In this document: positions 33,365 to 41,154 of the stretch, piece after piece | Layout: every line of letters begins with the position of its first letter | Numbering within the stretch: position 1 is the first letter of the stretch | Assembly (NCBI GenBank): GCA_009841115.1 | Contig: VXML01000107.1 | Location: 279,423 to 343,422, forward strand | Origin: Gemmatimonadota bacterium | Lineage (GTDB): Bacteria; Latescibacterota; UBA2968; UBA8231 | Direction of reading: 5' to 3' | DNA: 64,000 nt | The notes under the pieces: generated by a model | Databases searched by the model: none | Told to the model about the DNA's origin: nothing | Seen by the model: the letters and a program-made list of their open reading frames with translations, nothing else | Position numbers and translations under genes: made by a program

Positions 33365-33440
33365 CTACCCAGAGTAGTCGTATTGCGGCCCCAATGCTGG
33401 GGCCGGACGGCTCCGATTGCGGCTGATGTAGTCGATTGGT
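33365..33440 (-). pseudogene. Duplicated 3' end of a PhyH gene carrying the hairpin element
   Basis: Immediately after the stop codon of the PhyH gene 33441-34295, the sequence repeats that gene's last 16 codons: PIDYISRNR, then an insertion, then YDYSG and a stop. The insertion is 27 nt net and contains the interspersed hairpin element, keeping the frame (it would read SRPAPALGP). Outside it, most differences between the copies are synonymous third-position changes (CCG/CCA, AAC/AAT, GAT/GAC, TCC/TCT). This looks like the tail of a second PhyH paralogue left after recombination, not a recent copy. Confidence 0.75.
33387..33413. repeat. 27-bp hairpin element, perfect-stem copy
   Basis: Arms GGCCCC (33387-33392) and GGGGCC (33399-33404) pair perfectly around AATGCT, with tail GGACGGCTC. 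It sits inside the duplicated PhyH 3' end. There is no T-run after it, so it is not an ordinary terminator, although its position between converging genes would allow it to hinder transcription. Confidence 0.9.
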
Positions 33441-34295
33441 CTACCCGGAGTAATCGTACTTCCGGTTGCGGCTGATGTAGTCGATCGGGCCATCGACAAA
33501 TTCTGCTACCGTCTCCAACGCACTATCTGCAAACAACTCTTCCGTCCCCTTGGGAAACAGCATCGGCTTCTTCGTGTGCCACCAGTGCGCCCAGTGGATC
33601 ATGGCGATCATCGGGCGAGGCTGGTCGGTGAGGTTGGGCATGCCGCGATGCCAGAGGCGCATGTCGCGGATCAGCACGCTGCCGGCGGGCACGGTCGGCT
33701 GCAGGGGTTTGCACTCGGCGTGGAGGCGCTCTTCGATTGCGGGTGGCAGCTTGATGTCGCCGTCGTTGAGGGCGCGGGTGGTGTCTAGGTGGGTGCCGGG
33801 CCACAGTTCGGTGCTGCCGTTTGTGGGCGTGGCATCGACGACGGGTACATTGACGACAATCCCGTAGGCCGGCGTCGCCACCTCGAGATTGGGCCAGAGT
33901 TGACCGGCGTCAACGTGGAGGGGTTGCTGAGTGGTGTTGGGCAAGCAGGTGTTGCCGCTGTAGAAGGCGTTTTTGACGCCCTCGCCGAGCACTGCGTGAG
34001 TTATTTCGACGACAAGGTCGTTGACCAGCACGTCGCGGAAGAGGTACGGCGGGAAAGGCGGCGGGTCCTGTTGCAGGTGGCCGTTGTTGAACTGGTAGGG
34101 GACGTCGGCGAGGGCGAGGATCTCTTCTACATCGGCGAGCATGCGCTCGCGCAGCATTTCGATATGCGCGGGATCAATGGCGCGGTGGAGGACGACGAAG
34201 CCGTCGTCGTGCAGGGCGGCGACGGCCTGTTGCAGGTGCTCTGGTTTTAGCTTGTGCGCGCTGTGTTCGGCCGCGCTCAATTCCAACTCGACCAT
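33441..34295 (-). CDS. Phytanoyl-CoA dioxygenase (PhyH) family protein
   Basis: A 284-residue Fe(II)/2-oxoglutarate oxygenase starting at the ATG at 34295 (MVELELSAAEHSAHKLKPEHL). The frame is open for 151 more codons upstream, but that stretch is the arginine-rich antisense-like shadow of the neighbouring gene. The HxD iron motif is in PLHVDAGQLWP, the distal His in RDMRLWHRGMPN and a 2-oxoglutarate-binding Arg nearby. PhyH enzymes hydroxylate or otherwise oxidise small molecules. It begins 5 nt after the stop of another PhyH gene, with which it forms an operon; their sequences are quite diverged. Its 3' end is duplicated downstream. Confidence 0.9.
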   Translation of the reverse strand: MVELELSAAEHSAHKLKPEHLQQAVAALHDDGFVVLHRAIDPAHIEMLRERMLADVEEILALADVPYQFNNGHLQQDPPPFPPYLFRDVLVNDLVVEITHAVLGEGVKNAFYSGNTCLPNTTQQPLHVDAGQLWPNLEVATPAYGIVVNVPVVDATPTNGSTELWPGTHLDTTRALNDGDIKLPPAIEERLHAECKPLQPTVPAGSVLIRDMRLWHRGMPNLTDQPRPMIAMIHWAHWWHTKKPMLFPKGTEELFADSALETVAEFVDGPIDYISRNRKYDYSG

Positions 34296-34300
34296 AGCGT

Positions 34301-35290
34301 TCAGGCGCAGGTGGGGTCTTCGAGCGGCCAGCGATTGAAGGAAGGTAGGTTTTTGTCCGTCAGTCTTTCGCGTGCGTCGTACCAAGATTGCGCCCAAGCC
34401 TCTGGGGCGCGCAGTTCGCTTTGGGGATCTTTGCGGCTGCGAGCGACGAAGCCGGGGAAGAGCGGTCGGCCGGTGGGCTGGCCGGTGGGGCTGTAGCGGA
34501 GGTCGAAGCTGATTCGCACCTGCTCGCTGACGTTGGGTAACGACGAATGGCAGGTCCGCCGGTGCATGAAGAGCACATCGCCGCGCTTCGTTTCGGCGGT
34601 GACGACGCGGTCGAGGGCTAGGTCTTGATCGCGGATAAAGTGGCCGACGCCCTTGAGCTGGCAGTGGTGCAACAGCCCGTCGCGGTGGCTGCCGGCGACG
34701 ACTTCGATACAGCCGTGCTCGCGGAAGGCGTTGGTCAGCGGCACCCATACGGTGAGCATGTCGGTCTCGTCGGCCTCGGGCAGAACCACGCCGTTGTCCT
34801 GATGCCAGGGCGTGGCACCGACGGCGAAGCCAGCGATGCGGCCGTGGTGGTCTTTGGGGACACCGGGCAGGAACTGCTCGGGCGGTTTGATGCGGATGTG
34901 CTGAACGGGGTTGGAGTAGATTTCCGGGCCGATGAGGTTTTCGATGATGTCGAGGAGCTTTTCGTTGCGCAGCATGGCGAAGGCGGCGGGGCCAACGGCG
35001 ATGGGCGAGTCCGGGCCGATGCCGCCCTGGGGCAGCGAGATGTCGAAGTGCTGGGCGTAAACTTGGCCGGTTTCGTTGTAGATCTGGCAGAGGCGCTCGT
35101 CAAAGCCGAGATCGGCGTACTTGGAGGCGATCTGCCCTGAGGCGAAAAGCTCGTCGGCGAGGTCGTCGAGGACTTCGTCGTATTCCGCCAAGACGGGATC
35201 GATGTCGGCGGTGGGGTCGAGGAGGTCTTCGACGAGGACGAAGCCGTGTTCGTGGTATTGGTCGAGTTGGGATGGGGTTAGTTGGGGCAT
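34301..35290 (-). CDS. Phytanoyl-CoA dioxygenase (PhyH) family protein
   Basis: About 329 residues, starting at the ATG at 35290 (MPQLTPSQLDQYHEHGFVLVED) because AGGAAA is well placed upstream; a start at 35317 is possible. The iron-binding HxD is in TPWHQDNGV, the distal His in HRRTCHSSLPN and the 2-oxoglutarate Arg in VRISFDLRYSPTGQPTGR. The form WHQDN and the 'RISFDLRYSP' ending resemble PhyH proteins abundant in Latescibacteria and Poribacteria. First gene of a two-gene PhyH operon; substrate unknown. Confidence 0.92.
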   Translation of the reverse strand: MPQLTPSQLDQYHEHGFVLVEDLLDPTADIDPVLAEYDEVLDDLADELFASGQIASKYADLGFDERLCQIYNETGQVYAQHFDISLPQGGIGPDSPIAVGPAAFAMLRNEKLLDIIENLIGPEIYSNPVQHIRIKPPEQFLPGVPKDHHGRIAGFAVGATPWHQDNGVVLPEADETDMLTVWVPLTNAFREHGCIEVVAGSHRDGLLHHCQLKGVGHFIRDQDLALDRVVTAETKRGDVLFMHRRTCHSSLPNVSEQVRISFDLRYSPTGQPTGRPLFPGFVARSRKDPQSELRAPEAWAQSWYDARERLTDKNLPSFNRWPLEDPTCA

Positions 35291-35474
35291 GGGTTGGTTT
35301 CCTGTTTGATGTGTCATCGCGCCCTCGGCGTATTGGACGCACGAGTACGATTAACTTCTCAAACCGAATATGATGCACGTTCCACAAGGGGTCAATCAAT
35401 ACGTCGGCCCTGCGGGGAGGCTGAAGCGATGATTGGCGGTTACAACCCCAGCCCCTTCGTGACAGTTGGAGACT

Positions 35475-36488
35475 TCAGATCCGCGTCCGCCCTTGATAGA
35501 TGAGAGGATGAACAATCCCAACCTCCTCTATCGCAGCGTTGAGATCGTCCGGGAGTACTCCACGAAGCGCAGCAGACATATTGAATTCGACTTCTTGGAG
35601 ATTACTGAAGCCAACAACGATGGACTGTTGCTTTTGCTCGGAAAGCATCCAGCGGATACAGAGTTCTGCCATGGGAATATCAGCGTCCGCATGAATATCA
35701 AGGAACCTGAAATAGGACGCCTTGAAAATCTCGTCCATCCAATCGGGAGGACTCTCCCGCCATGCGTTTTGGGGAACGGCAAGCCAACCTTTCATCAATG
35801 GTGCACCGATCACAACGCCTACCTGTAGGTCTTGAGCAGTCGGGAACAGGAATTCAACAGCGTTTCTGAAAACCGGGTTGAACTGATGCGCTGTCATGAC
35901 AGAATCAACCTTGATCACTTTCAGGATTCGCGCCAACACGCGTGCATTCTTGGCCGTCAATCCGATAAAACGGGCCTTGCCGCTACGCTTCGCATCTACG
36001 AGGAATTTGACCGCCGGCGCATTGGAGAAGTCGTAGTCTGTGTCATCCTCAATGAGTGCACCCCAATCCCCCGCATCTTCATTTTCGGGGATATCGTCAG
36101 TCCACCATTTCATGTAGTCCGCTTCGTGAATCTGAATGATGTCCACGTAATCGGTCTGAAGTCGCTTGAGGGAATTCTCGAATTGCTCCATGAGTTGGTC
36201 GGCGCTGCGATGACCCTCTAAGCGGTAGCGCTCACGGTTTGTAAATCCCACTTTGGTAGCAAGGATGACCTTGTCTCGTTTTCCTCTCAAGGCGGCTCCC
36301 AGCATCGTTTCATCCCTGCCGTCCCCGTAGTTTGCGGCTGTGTCGAAATAGTTCACGTCGTGGTCAATCGCATAATCCACACAACGATTCACACCATCCT
36401 GCCCTTGACCTGCCATAAAACCAGAGCCGAGTCCGAGTTCACTGACGTTGAGACCTGTCTTACCTAGTATGCGTGTTTTCATTGCCAT
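35475..36488 (-). CDS. Aldo/keto reductase
   Basis: About 337 residues; start at 36488 or 36482 (MAMKTRILGKTGLNVSELGLGSG), since the extra upstream residues to 36527 do not match the family. The catalytic tetrad is visible: Asp and Tyr in YFDTAANYGDG, Lys in ILATKVGF and His in IIQIHEADY. NADPH-dependent reduction of an aldehyde or ketone, probably a sugar, is expected. It is a single minus-strand gene: 184 nt separate it from the PhyH start at 35290. The 250 nt upstream of it (36489-36738) are comparatively AT-rich and hold both its promoter and that of the divergent PhyH gene at 36739; I see nothing else there. Confidence 0.9.
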   Translation of the reverse strand: MAMKTRILGKTGLNVSELGLGSGFMAGQGQDGVNRCVDYAIDHDVNYFDTAANYGDGRDETMLGAALRGKRDKVILATKVGFTNRERYRLEGHRSADQLMEQFENSLKRLQTDYVDIIQIHEADYMKWWTDDIPENEDAGDWGALIEDDTDYDFSNAPAVKFLVDAKRSGKARFIGLTAKNARVLARILKVIKVDSVMTAHQFNPVFRNAVEFLFPTAQDLQVGVVIGAPLMKGWLAVPQNAWRESPPDWMDEIFKASYFRFLDIHADADIPMAELCIRWMLSEQKQQSIVVGFSNLQEVEFNMSAALRGVLPDDLNAAIEEVGIVHPLIYQGRTRI

Positions 36489-36738
36489 TGTTTGTTCTCG
36501 TATTGATTCCTCAGCCCGAAGTAACACTCCCCTCAGCAGTACTCCACAATGTAATGGGTTTCAGTGCTTATTCAACCCAACACGGGGCCGGGCTCGCCTC
36601 GCGGCCATTTTACTCAATTGAACATCTATATCAGTTTTACTAGAATATCAGTTCGTATCCGATGGCTCACTCGCTCAATAAGCAGCGTGTAACAGGTCCA
36701 CTTAGGCTAACGTTCCTTTACCCTGATTGGAGTCCAAC

Positions 36739-37962
36739 ATGAAACTCAACCGCGACGAATTTCTGGAAACCGGCTACCTCATCGTCAAGGAAGCCGTGCC
36801 ACGCGACAAACTCGAACGCGTCCGGCAAGCGTACGAGACGCTCGTCAACCGCCAGCGCGAGAACTGGAAGGCCGAGCGTGCGGCAGGCGACCCGCCTGGG
36901 GGCGTTTGGGAGACCGGGGCGCAGCCTCGCCTGCAACTGTCAAGGGCGCCGCTCGTCAATCAGATCGACCCGAAGACTGCGCCGGCGGTCGAGGTGTGGC
37001 TCGAGGAGAACATCCACGGAGTTAGCACAGAACTCCTCGGCATAGCGGACGGGGCTGTCACAGAGATGATGATGATGTGCAATCCCGTCCGGGATCACGG
37101 CCCGGCGAGGTGGCACCGCGATCTTCACCCCATCGACACTGCGCCGCTCCAGGGCTATATCGATGACATCCTCGAAGGAGGCCCGCGCTACGTCCAGTGG
37201 AACATCCCGCTCTACGACGACAGCGTCCTGTGGGTGGTGCCGGGCAGTCATCTGCGGCTGAATACGCCCGAAGAGAACGAGGTGATGTTGGAAGACCCCC
37301 CCCGCCCGCTGCCCACTGGCGTGCAGACCCATCTCGAAGCTGGGGACGGCGTTGTCTATATTCTCCCGATCCTTCACTGGGGTAGCAACTACAGCACCAA
37401 AATGCGGCGAACCGTGCACGGTGGCTTCTCGACTTTTACGTCAATTGACGAACTTTCGTTTACCGAGCATATCTCCGCAGACGCACAGGCGTCGTTCACG
37501 CGCTGGAACGACCGCGGCGAGAAGATGAAGCGGCATACGGAATCGGCGCTGCGGGCTGTTGTCGCGGGAGATGGTGCCGCGTATCTGAACGCTTTGGATG
37601 GCCTCCATCCGGAGCGGGTCGAGAAGGGCAGAATGCTATCAACTGTTTACCTGTGCAAGGCCGCGCTGGCGATTCGGCTGCACAAGGATCCGCCACTGCA
37701 GGGTATCGCCGAGGATCTCCAGCGTCGCGTTCTGGGGAAGCACCCCATTACGCTCAACTGGGGGCCGAAGTTCGCCGATCGATTCACCTCGGATGAGGCG
37801 CGCTTGCTGTGGGATCGCTTCAGTCCGCTTGAGGATCTGCTGCAAGCGGACGAGGAACACTTTGTGCCGGGCTTCCAAGCCGCCCCGATGAAGCACTATT
37901 TCAACGAGATGCCCGCGGATTACGGTACGGCGGACTTCATCGCCAGTTGGAAGGCCGCATGA
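36739..37962 (+). CDS. Phytanoyl-CoA dioxygenase (PhyH) family protein
   Basis: A 407-residue protein starting at the ATG at 36739 with GGAG 6 nt upstream. The HxD motif is in ARWHRDLHPID and the distal His and Arg are in LHWGSNYSTKMRRTVHGGF. Compared with usual PhyH proteins (about 280-330 residues) it carries about 100 extra C-terminal residues of mostly helical sequence ending in GTADFIASWKAA. It heads a plus-strand operon with a Gfo/Idh/MocA dehydrogenase and an Ldh-type dehydrogenase, which suggests stepwise oxidation of a sugar or cyclitol (inference). Confidence 0.9.
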   Translation: MKLNRDEFLETGYLIVKEAVPRDKLERVRQAYETLVNRQRENWKAERAAGDPPGGVWETGAQPRLQLSRAPLVNQIDPKTAPAVEVWLEENIHGVSTELLGIADGAVTEMMMMCNPVRDHGPARWHRDLHPIDTAPLQGYIDDILEGGPRYVQWNIPLYDDSVLWVVPGSHLRLNTPEENEVMLEDPPRPLPTGVQTHLEAGDGVVYILPILHWGSNYSTKMRRTVHGGFSTFTSIDELSFTEHISADAQASFTRWNDRGEKMKRHTESALRAVVAGDGAAYLNALDGLHPERVEKGRMLSTVYLCKAALAIRLHKDPPLQGIAEDLQRRVLGKHPITLNWGPKFADRFTSDEARLLWDRFSPLEDLLQADEEHFVPGFQAAPMKHYFNEMPADYGTADFIASWKAA

Positions 37963-38018
37963 TCTGATTGCAACCCGCGCTCGCACGACTAGCAAAATTA
38001 ACCGGGAGAAAAACGAAA

Positions 38019-39038
38019 ATGAGCGAACTCAGCATCGGCGTCGCCGGGCTTGGCCACGGCAGAACGCTGCTCGGTGCCAACCAGCCGGAAAACAGCGCCC
38101 TGCCGGTCCGCGTCACCGCTTTGTGCGACACGCGGCAGGACAAGCTCGAAGCGCTCGGCCGCGAATTCGGGATCGACGCTCTGACATCTGATTTCGACGA
38201 ACTGGTCGCGCGCAGCGACCTCGACATCATCGGCATCTACACGCCCGGACCGCTTCACGCCCCACAGATCCTAACCGCGCTCGACGCGGGCAAGCACGTG
38301 ATGGTCACCAAGTCGATGGTGTACACGATGGAAGAGATTGAACAGGTTGTGGAAGCCGTTGACCGGTCTGGCAAGGTGCTGCTCGTCACGCAGAGTCTGC
38401 GCGGGAGGTATGACTTCATTGAGGCGAAGCGCGCCTGCGACGCCGGCGAGATCGGCGAACTCTTCATGGCCGAATCCCACTACGTCCACGATCTCCGCCC
38501 GGTCTATGACTACTCCCCTTGGCGGGTCGAGATGCCGCAAGATCTGATCTTGGGCGGGGCCTGCCATCCAATCGACCTTCTGCGCTGGTTTATGGGCGAC
38601 ATCGACGAAGTCCATTGCTACGGGCTGCGCAGCGGCGTCGCGCCGGACTATCCCCAAGAGGACAACTTCGTCATCAACGTGAAGTTTGCATCCGGCAAGA
38701 TCGGGCGCATTGCGAACTTTCTCGGCATTGTACACCCGCATGAGATTCCGATGAACAGTCTAGCCGTTTACGGGACCCGTGGCACTATTCTCAACGGTGC
38801 AAAGAGCCTCGATCCGACTGGCGACCTGCCCTCGCGCAAGGTCACCGTCGAGTTTTCATCGGAGCGAGGTCACGCCAGCGAGATGATCGTCATGCTGCGG
38901 CACATGGCGGATTGCGTCCTGAACGGCGCAAAGCCTTGGGTTGGCGTTCGAGAAGGGGCTAGAGTTGTTGCCACAGGACTTGCGTGTTGGGGTTCGCTCA
39001 GATCGGGAATGCCGGAGAAGGTGCGGAACGATTTCTGA
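38019..39038 (+). CDS. Gfo/Idh/MocA family oxidoreductase
   Basis: A 339-residue protein; the ATG at 38019 follows GGGAGA and starts the Rossmann fold directly (SIGVAGLGHGRTLL). The nucleotide-binding half is followed by the alpha/beta domain with GELFMAESHYVHD, GGACHPIDLLRWFMGDIDEVHC and DNFVINVKFASGKIGRI. The family's EKP motif is replaced by VTKSM (residues about 96-100); its lysine is kept but the neighbours are unusual. These enzymes oxidise or reduce sugars and cyclitols with NAD(P). It lies 56 nt after the PhyH stop and 22 nt before the Ldh-type gene. Confidence 0.92.
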   Translation: MSELSIGVAGLGHGRTLLGANQPENSALPVRVTALCDTRQDKLEALGREFGIDALTSDFDELVARSDLDIIGIYTPGPLHAPQILTALDAGKHVMVTKSMVYTMEEIEQVVEAVDRSGKVLLVTQSLRGRYDFIEAKRACDAGEIGELFMAESHYVHDLRPVYDYSPWRVEMPQDLILGGACHPIDLLRWFMGDIDEVHCYGLRSGVAPDYPQEDNFVINVKFASGKIGRIANFLGIVHPHEIPMNSLAVYGTRGTILNGAKSLDPTGDLPSRKVTVEFSSERGHASEMIVMLRHMADCVLNGAKPWVGVREGARVVATGLACWGSLRSGMPEKVRNDF

Positions 39039-39060
39039 CGTTCGCAGATAGGAGGCGTTC

Positions 39061-40050
39061 ATGCCCGTTTGTGTTCCCGAAGATGCTAGGCGCATCATGC
39101 CGGATACGTTGCGCGACTTTACTACCGAAGTGTTGCGCAAAGTCGATTTGCCCGCTGACGATGCTGCGCTGATTGCGCGCTATCTGGTGGATGTGGATTT
39201 GCGCGGGGTGGTCTCGCACGGTACGCGCCAGTTGCGACGGTATGTAGCTGAGTTCCGCGAGGGGCGCATTAACCCACGACCCGAAATTGCCCAAGTCATG
39301 GATGCCCCTTCGATGGCGATTTTTGACGGCGACGGCGGTACGGGTTACTTGGTGGCAACGCGGGCGACAGAGGCGGTCCTTGAAAAGGCAAAAGCGAATG
39401 GCATTGCAGTTGTGTGTACGCGCAATCACGGGCATGTGGGCAGCGTGGGGATTTATGCGCGGCTGGCACTGGCCTGCGACTTGGCGACCTTTTCCGTGGC
39501 AGGAGGTGTTGCTTGGGATAAACCGACGCAACCCGATGCAACGGTGTGGGATGCGATGGGTGCTCCGCCGATGTGTTTTGGTGTTCCAACGGCGGAAGGC
39601 CCGCCTTTTGTGCTGGATATGAATGCGAATATGTTGAAAGACCGCAGCAAGCTCGCCGAGGCGTTGCAGACATTTCCAGACTTTGTTTTTAAGAGTTTGG
39701 GGATGCGATTTACGTCGTGGTTCTTGGCGGGCATCTTAGCGGGCACGGCGACGCCTGAGTCGAGCAGACCAAAATTTTCCAGTGCCACGCGGGCATTTAC
39801 GATTGTGGCGATTGATGTGGCGCGGTTGAGTGATTTGGAGGCTTACAAGGCAGAGCTTGCTCGCATTGTGCGCGAGAGCCGGTCGCTGAATCCCATGCCG
39901 GGCTTGGCAAGCGCCGAAGTCCCCGGCAGCTTGGAATGGGAACGCGAGCAAACGCGCGAGCAAAGCGGCATCCCGCTGACTGAAGACCACCTCGACATGT
40001 TGCAGCGCATTGCCACGGAGATCAATGTGCTCGTTCCTTGGGAATCATAG
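39061..40050 (+). CDS. Malate/L-lactate/ureidoglycolate dehydrogenase family (Ldh_2)
   Basis: A 329-residue member of the Ldh_2 (MDH/LDH type 2) fold: DLRGVVSHGTRQLRRYVAEF near residue 50, SMAIFDGDGGTGYLVATRA at about 83, VCTRNHGHVGSVGIYARLAL at about 118 and the tail REQSGIPLTEDHLDMLQRIATEI. These NAD(P)-dependent enzymes act on 2-hydroxy acids such as malate, sulfolactate, ureidoglycolate or 2,3-diketogulonate. It is last in the PhyH-Gfo/Idh-Ldh operon and a terminator follows 66 nt downstream. Which acid it uses cannot be read from the sequence. Confidence 0.92.
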   Translation: MPVCVPEDARRIMPDTLRDFTTEVLRKVDLPADDAALIARYLVDVDLRGVVSHGTRQLRRYVAEFREGRINPRPEIAQVMDAPSMAIFDGDGGTGYLVATRATEAVLEKAKANGIAVVCTRNHGHVGSVGIYARLALACDLATFSVAGGVAWDKPTQPDATVWDAMGAPPMCFGVPTAEGPPFVLDMNANMLKDRSKLAEALQTFPDFVFKSLGMRFTSWFLAGILAGTATPESSRPKFSSATRAFTIVAIDVARLSDLEAYKAELARIVRESRSLNPMPGLASAEVPGSLEWEREQTREQSGIPLTEDHLDMLQRIATEINVLVPWES

Positions 40051-40092
40051 TGATTGACATCGAGCATCTAATTTCTGAGGTGCATATTCGTC

Positions 40093-40353
40093 TTATCTCC
40101 TCTGATTTAGCCCTAGGGCCCGATCCTCCTCTCGGGCCTGCTGTTGGCCCTTTTTTTTCGCTTCGTATTTCGTTTTCCAATTTTCCCCTTTGCTGTGAGA
40201 GGAGTAGCCCCAAAAGGCCCAAAGGCTTAGGAGTAACCAGATTCCGAACCCCGCGTGCCCCGACCACCCCGGCCCTCCCAAAGCACCCCACGCTAGTAGG
40301 GCGCAGCTAGCGGAAAAAGCTCCGAGTCCAACCCCCCAAAATCGTTTGCTCAT
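40093..40353 (-). CDS. Small membrane protein
   Basis: An 86-residue ORF with a strong ribosome-binding site (AAAGGGGA) before the ATG at 40353. It has two hydrophobic segments (VGLGAFSASCALLAWGAL and FGIWLLLSLWAFWGY) followed by a lysine-rich, probably cytoplasmic tail. I recognise no family. It appears to be the last gene of the minus-strand operon that begins at 44001. Its 3' end overlaps the terminator-like stem of the convergent Ldh gene. Confidence 0.6.
   Translation of the reverse strand: MSKRFWGVGLGAFSASCALLAWGALGGPGWSGHAGFGIWLLLSLWAFWGYSSHSKGENWKTKYEAKKKGQQQAREEDRALGLNQRR
40116..40158 (+). terminator. Rho-independent terminator after the PhyH-Gfo/Idh-Ldh operon
   Basis: The arms AGGGCC (from 40115) and GGCCCT (ending 40151) close a stem that also contains an inner hairpin GGCCCGA/TCGGGCC (40117-40123 and 40132-40138), directly followed by eight T (40151-40158). 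It lies 66 nt after the Ldh stop. It overlaps the 3' coding end of the small minus-strand membrane protein. Confidence 0.5.
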
Positions 40354-40355
40354 CG

Positions 40356-40460
40356 CTATATCCCCTTTCTTTTGAACCCGGCTTTGCTGGTGGCGTTGAG
40401 CAGGGCCGCGTTGAGGGCTTCGAGGTCGGCTTCGGCGGGAGTGAGGGTTTGCAGGGCCAA
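40356..40460 (-). CDS. Possible 34-residue ORF or gene remnant
   Basis: A short helical-looking frame (LQTLTPAEADLEALNAALL, ending FKRKGI) with a TTG start at 40460 preceded by GGAG, and a stop that falls inside the ribosome-binding region of the 86-residue protein gene, as in coupled genes. Codon third positions are GC-rich, as in its neighbours. The frame stays open further upstream into the cyclase gene. It may be a real leader-type peptide or the tail of a lost gene; evidence is thin. Confidence 0.25.
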   Translation of the reverse strand: MALQTLTPAEADLEALNAALLNATSKAGFKRKGI

Positions 40461-40488
40461 CGGCGGGAATCTCCAGCGCGGATCGCAG

Positions 40489-41154
40489 CTACCCCTCGAA
40501 AGCGAGAACGCGCAGTGGAATGGCGTCGGTTTTGGCAGCCGGCAGCGGCTGGGCGAAGAGGTAAACTCGCGGTTGTCGCAGGTCTCCCAAGCGGTCCAAG
40601 CTCTCGATCAGGGGGATGCCGTGCGCGAAGAGTAGGTGGTGGTTGGGCAGGCTGCGGTCGCCCGGAATATCTAGGCCGGGGGTGTCGATGCCGAGCAGTT
40701 TGATGCCGGCCTCGACGAGCCAGCGCAGGGCTGCGGTCGTGGGGTAAGGCGGATAGGAACCAGCGGTAGCCCGTTGATCCCAATCAAAGCGAAAGAGGGC
40801 GATGTCTCCCGGGCGGACGCCTCCACCCGGGTCGGCGGCCCGTCGGAATTGCTCCGGCGAAAGCGGCTCGCCCAGCGGCGCATCGCTAAAGTCGAAGACG
40901 ATGGCCTCGCCAAAGAAGCGCTCGACGTCGAGGTCGGCGATGGCCGGGCCGTCTTGGACGGCGTGTAAAGGCCCTTCGACGTGGGTGCCGGCGTGACCGC
41001 CCATTTCAATGCTGGTGGTGATATACCAGCGGTCGGTCGGTGGATCATCGACGGGTACGCGTGCCGTGCGGTAGTGAATGAGGCGACCTTCCGACGGCGT
41101 GATGGTCCGCGAAAGATCTACCATGCGGCTATAGGCGAAGGAGGGAACCTTCAC
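40489..41154 (-). CDS. Cyclase/kynurenine formamidase-like hydrolase
   Basis: A 221-residue member of the metal-dependent cyclase family (KynB-like). The metal-binding signature is present as GGHAGTHVEGP, with Glu where many members have Asp (HxGTHxD), and GIDTPGLDIPGDRSLPNHHLLFAHGIPLIESL is the typical second half. The start is a GTG at 41154 overlapping the stop of the isomerase gene (GTGA); an ATG at 41124 is an alternative and would give the shorter N-terminus MVDLSRTI. It probably hydrolyses an amide or lactone arising from the products of the preceding dehydrogenase and isomerase genes (inference). Confidence 0.88.
   Translation of the reverse strand: MKVPSFAYSRMVDLSRTITPSEGRLIHYRTARVPVDDPPTDRWYITTSIEMGGHAGTHVEGPLHAVQDGPAIADLDVERFFGEAIVFDFSDAPLGEPLSPEQFRRAADPGGGVRPGDIALFRFDWDQRATAGSYPPYPTTAALRWLVEAGIKLLGIDTPGLDIPGDRSLPNHHLLFAHGIPLIESLDRLGDLRQPRVYLFAQPLPAAKTDAIPLRVLAFEG

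Noticed and set aside
34296..34748. 151-codon N-terminal extension of the PhyH gene at 33441
   Set aside because: The extension is arginine/proline-rich shadow of the neighbouring PhyH gene; the family starts match the ATG at 34295.
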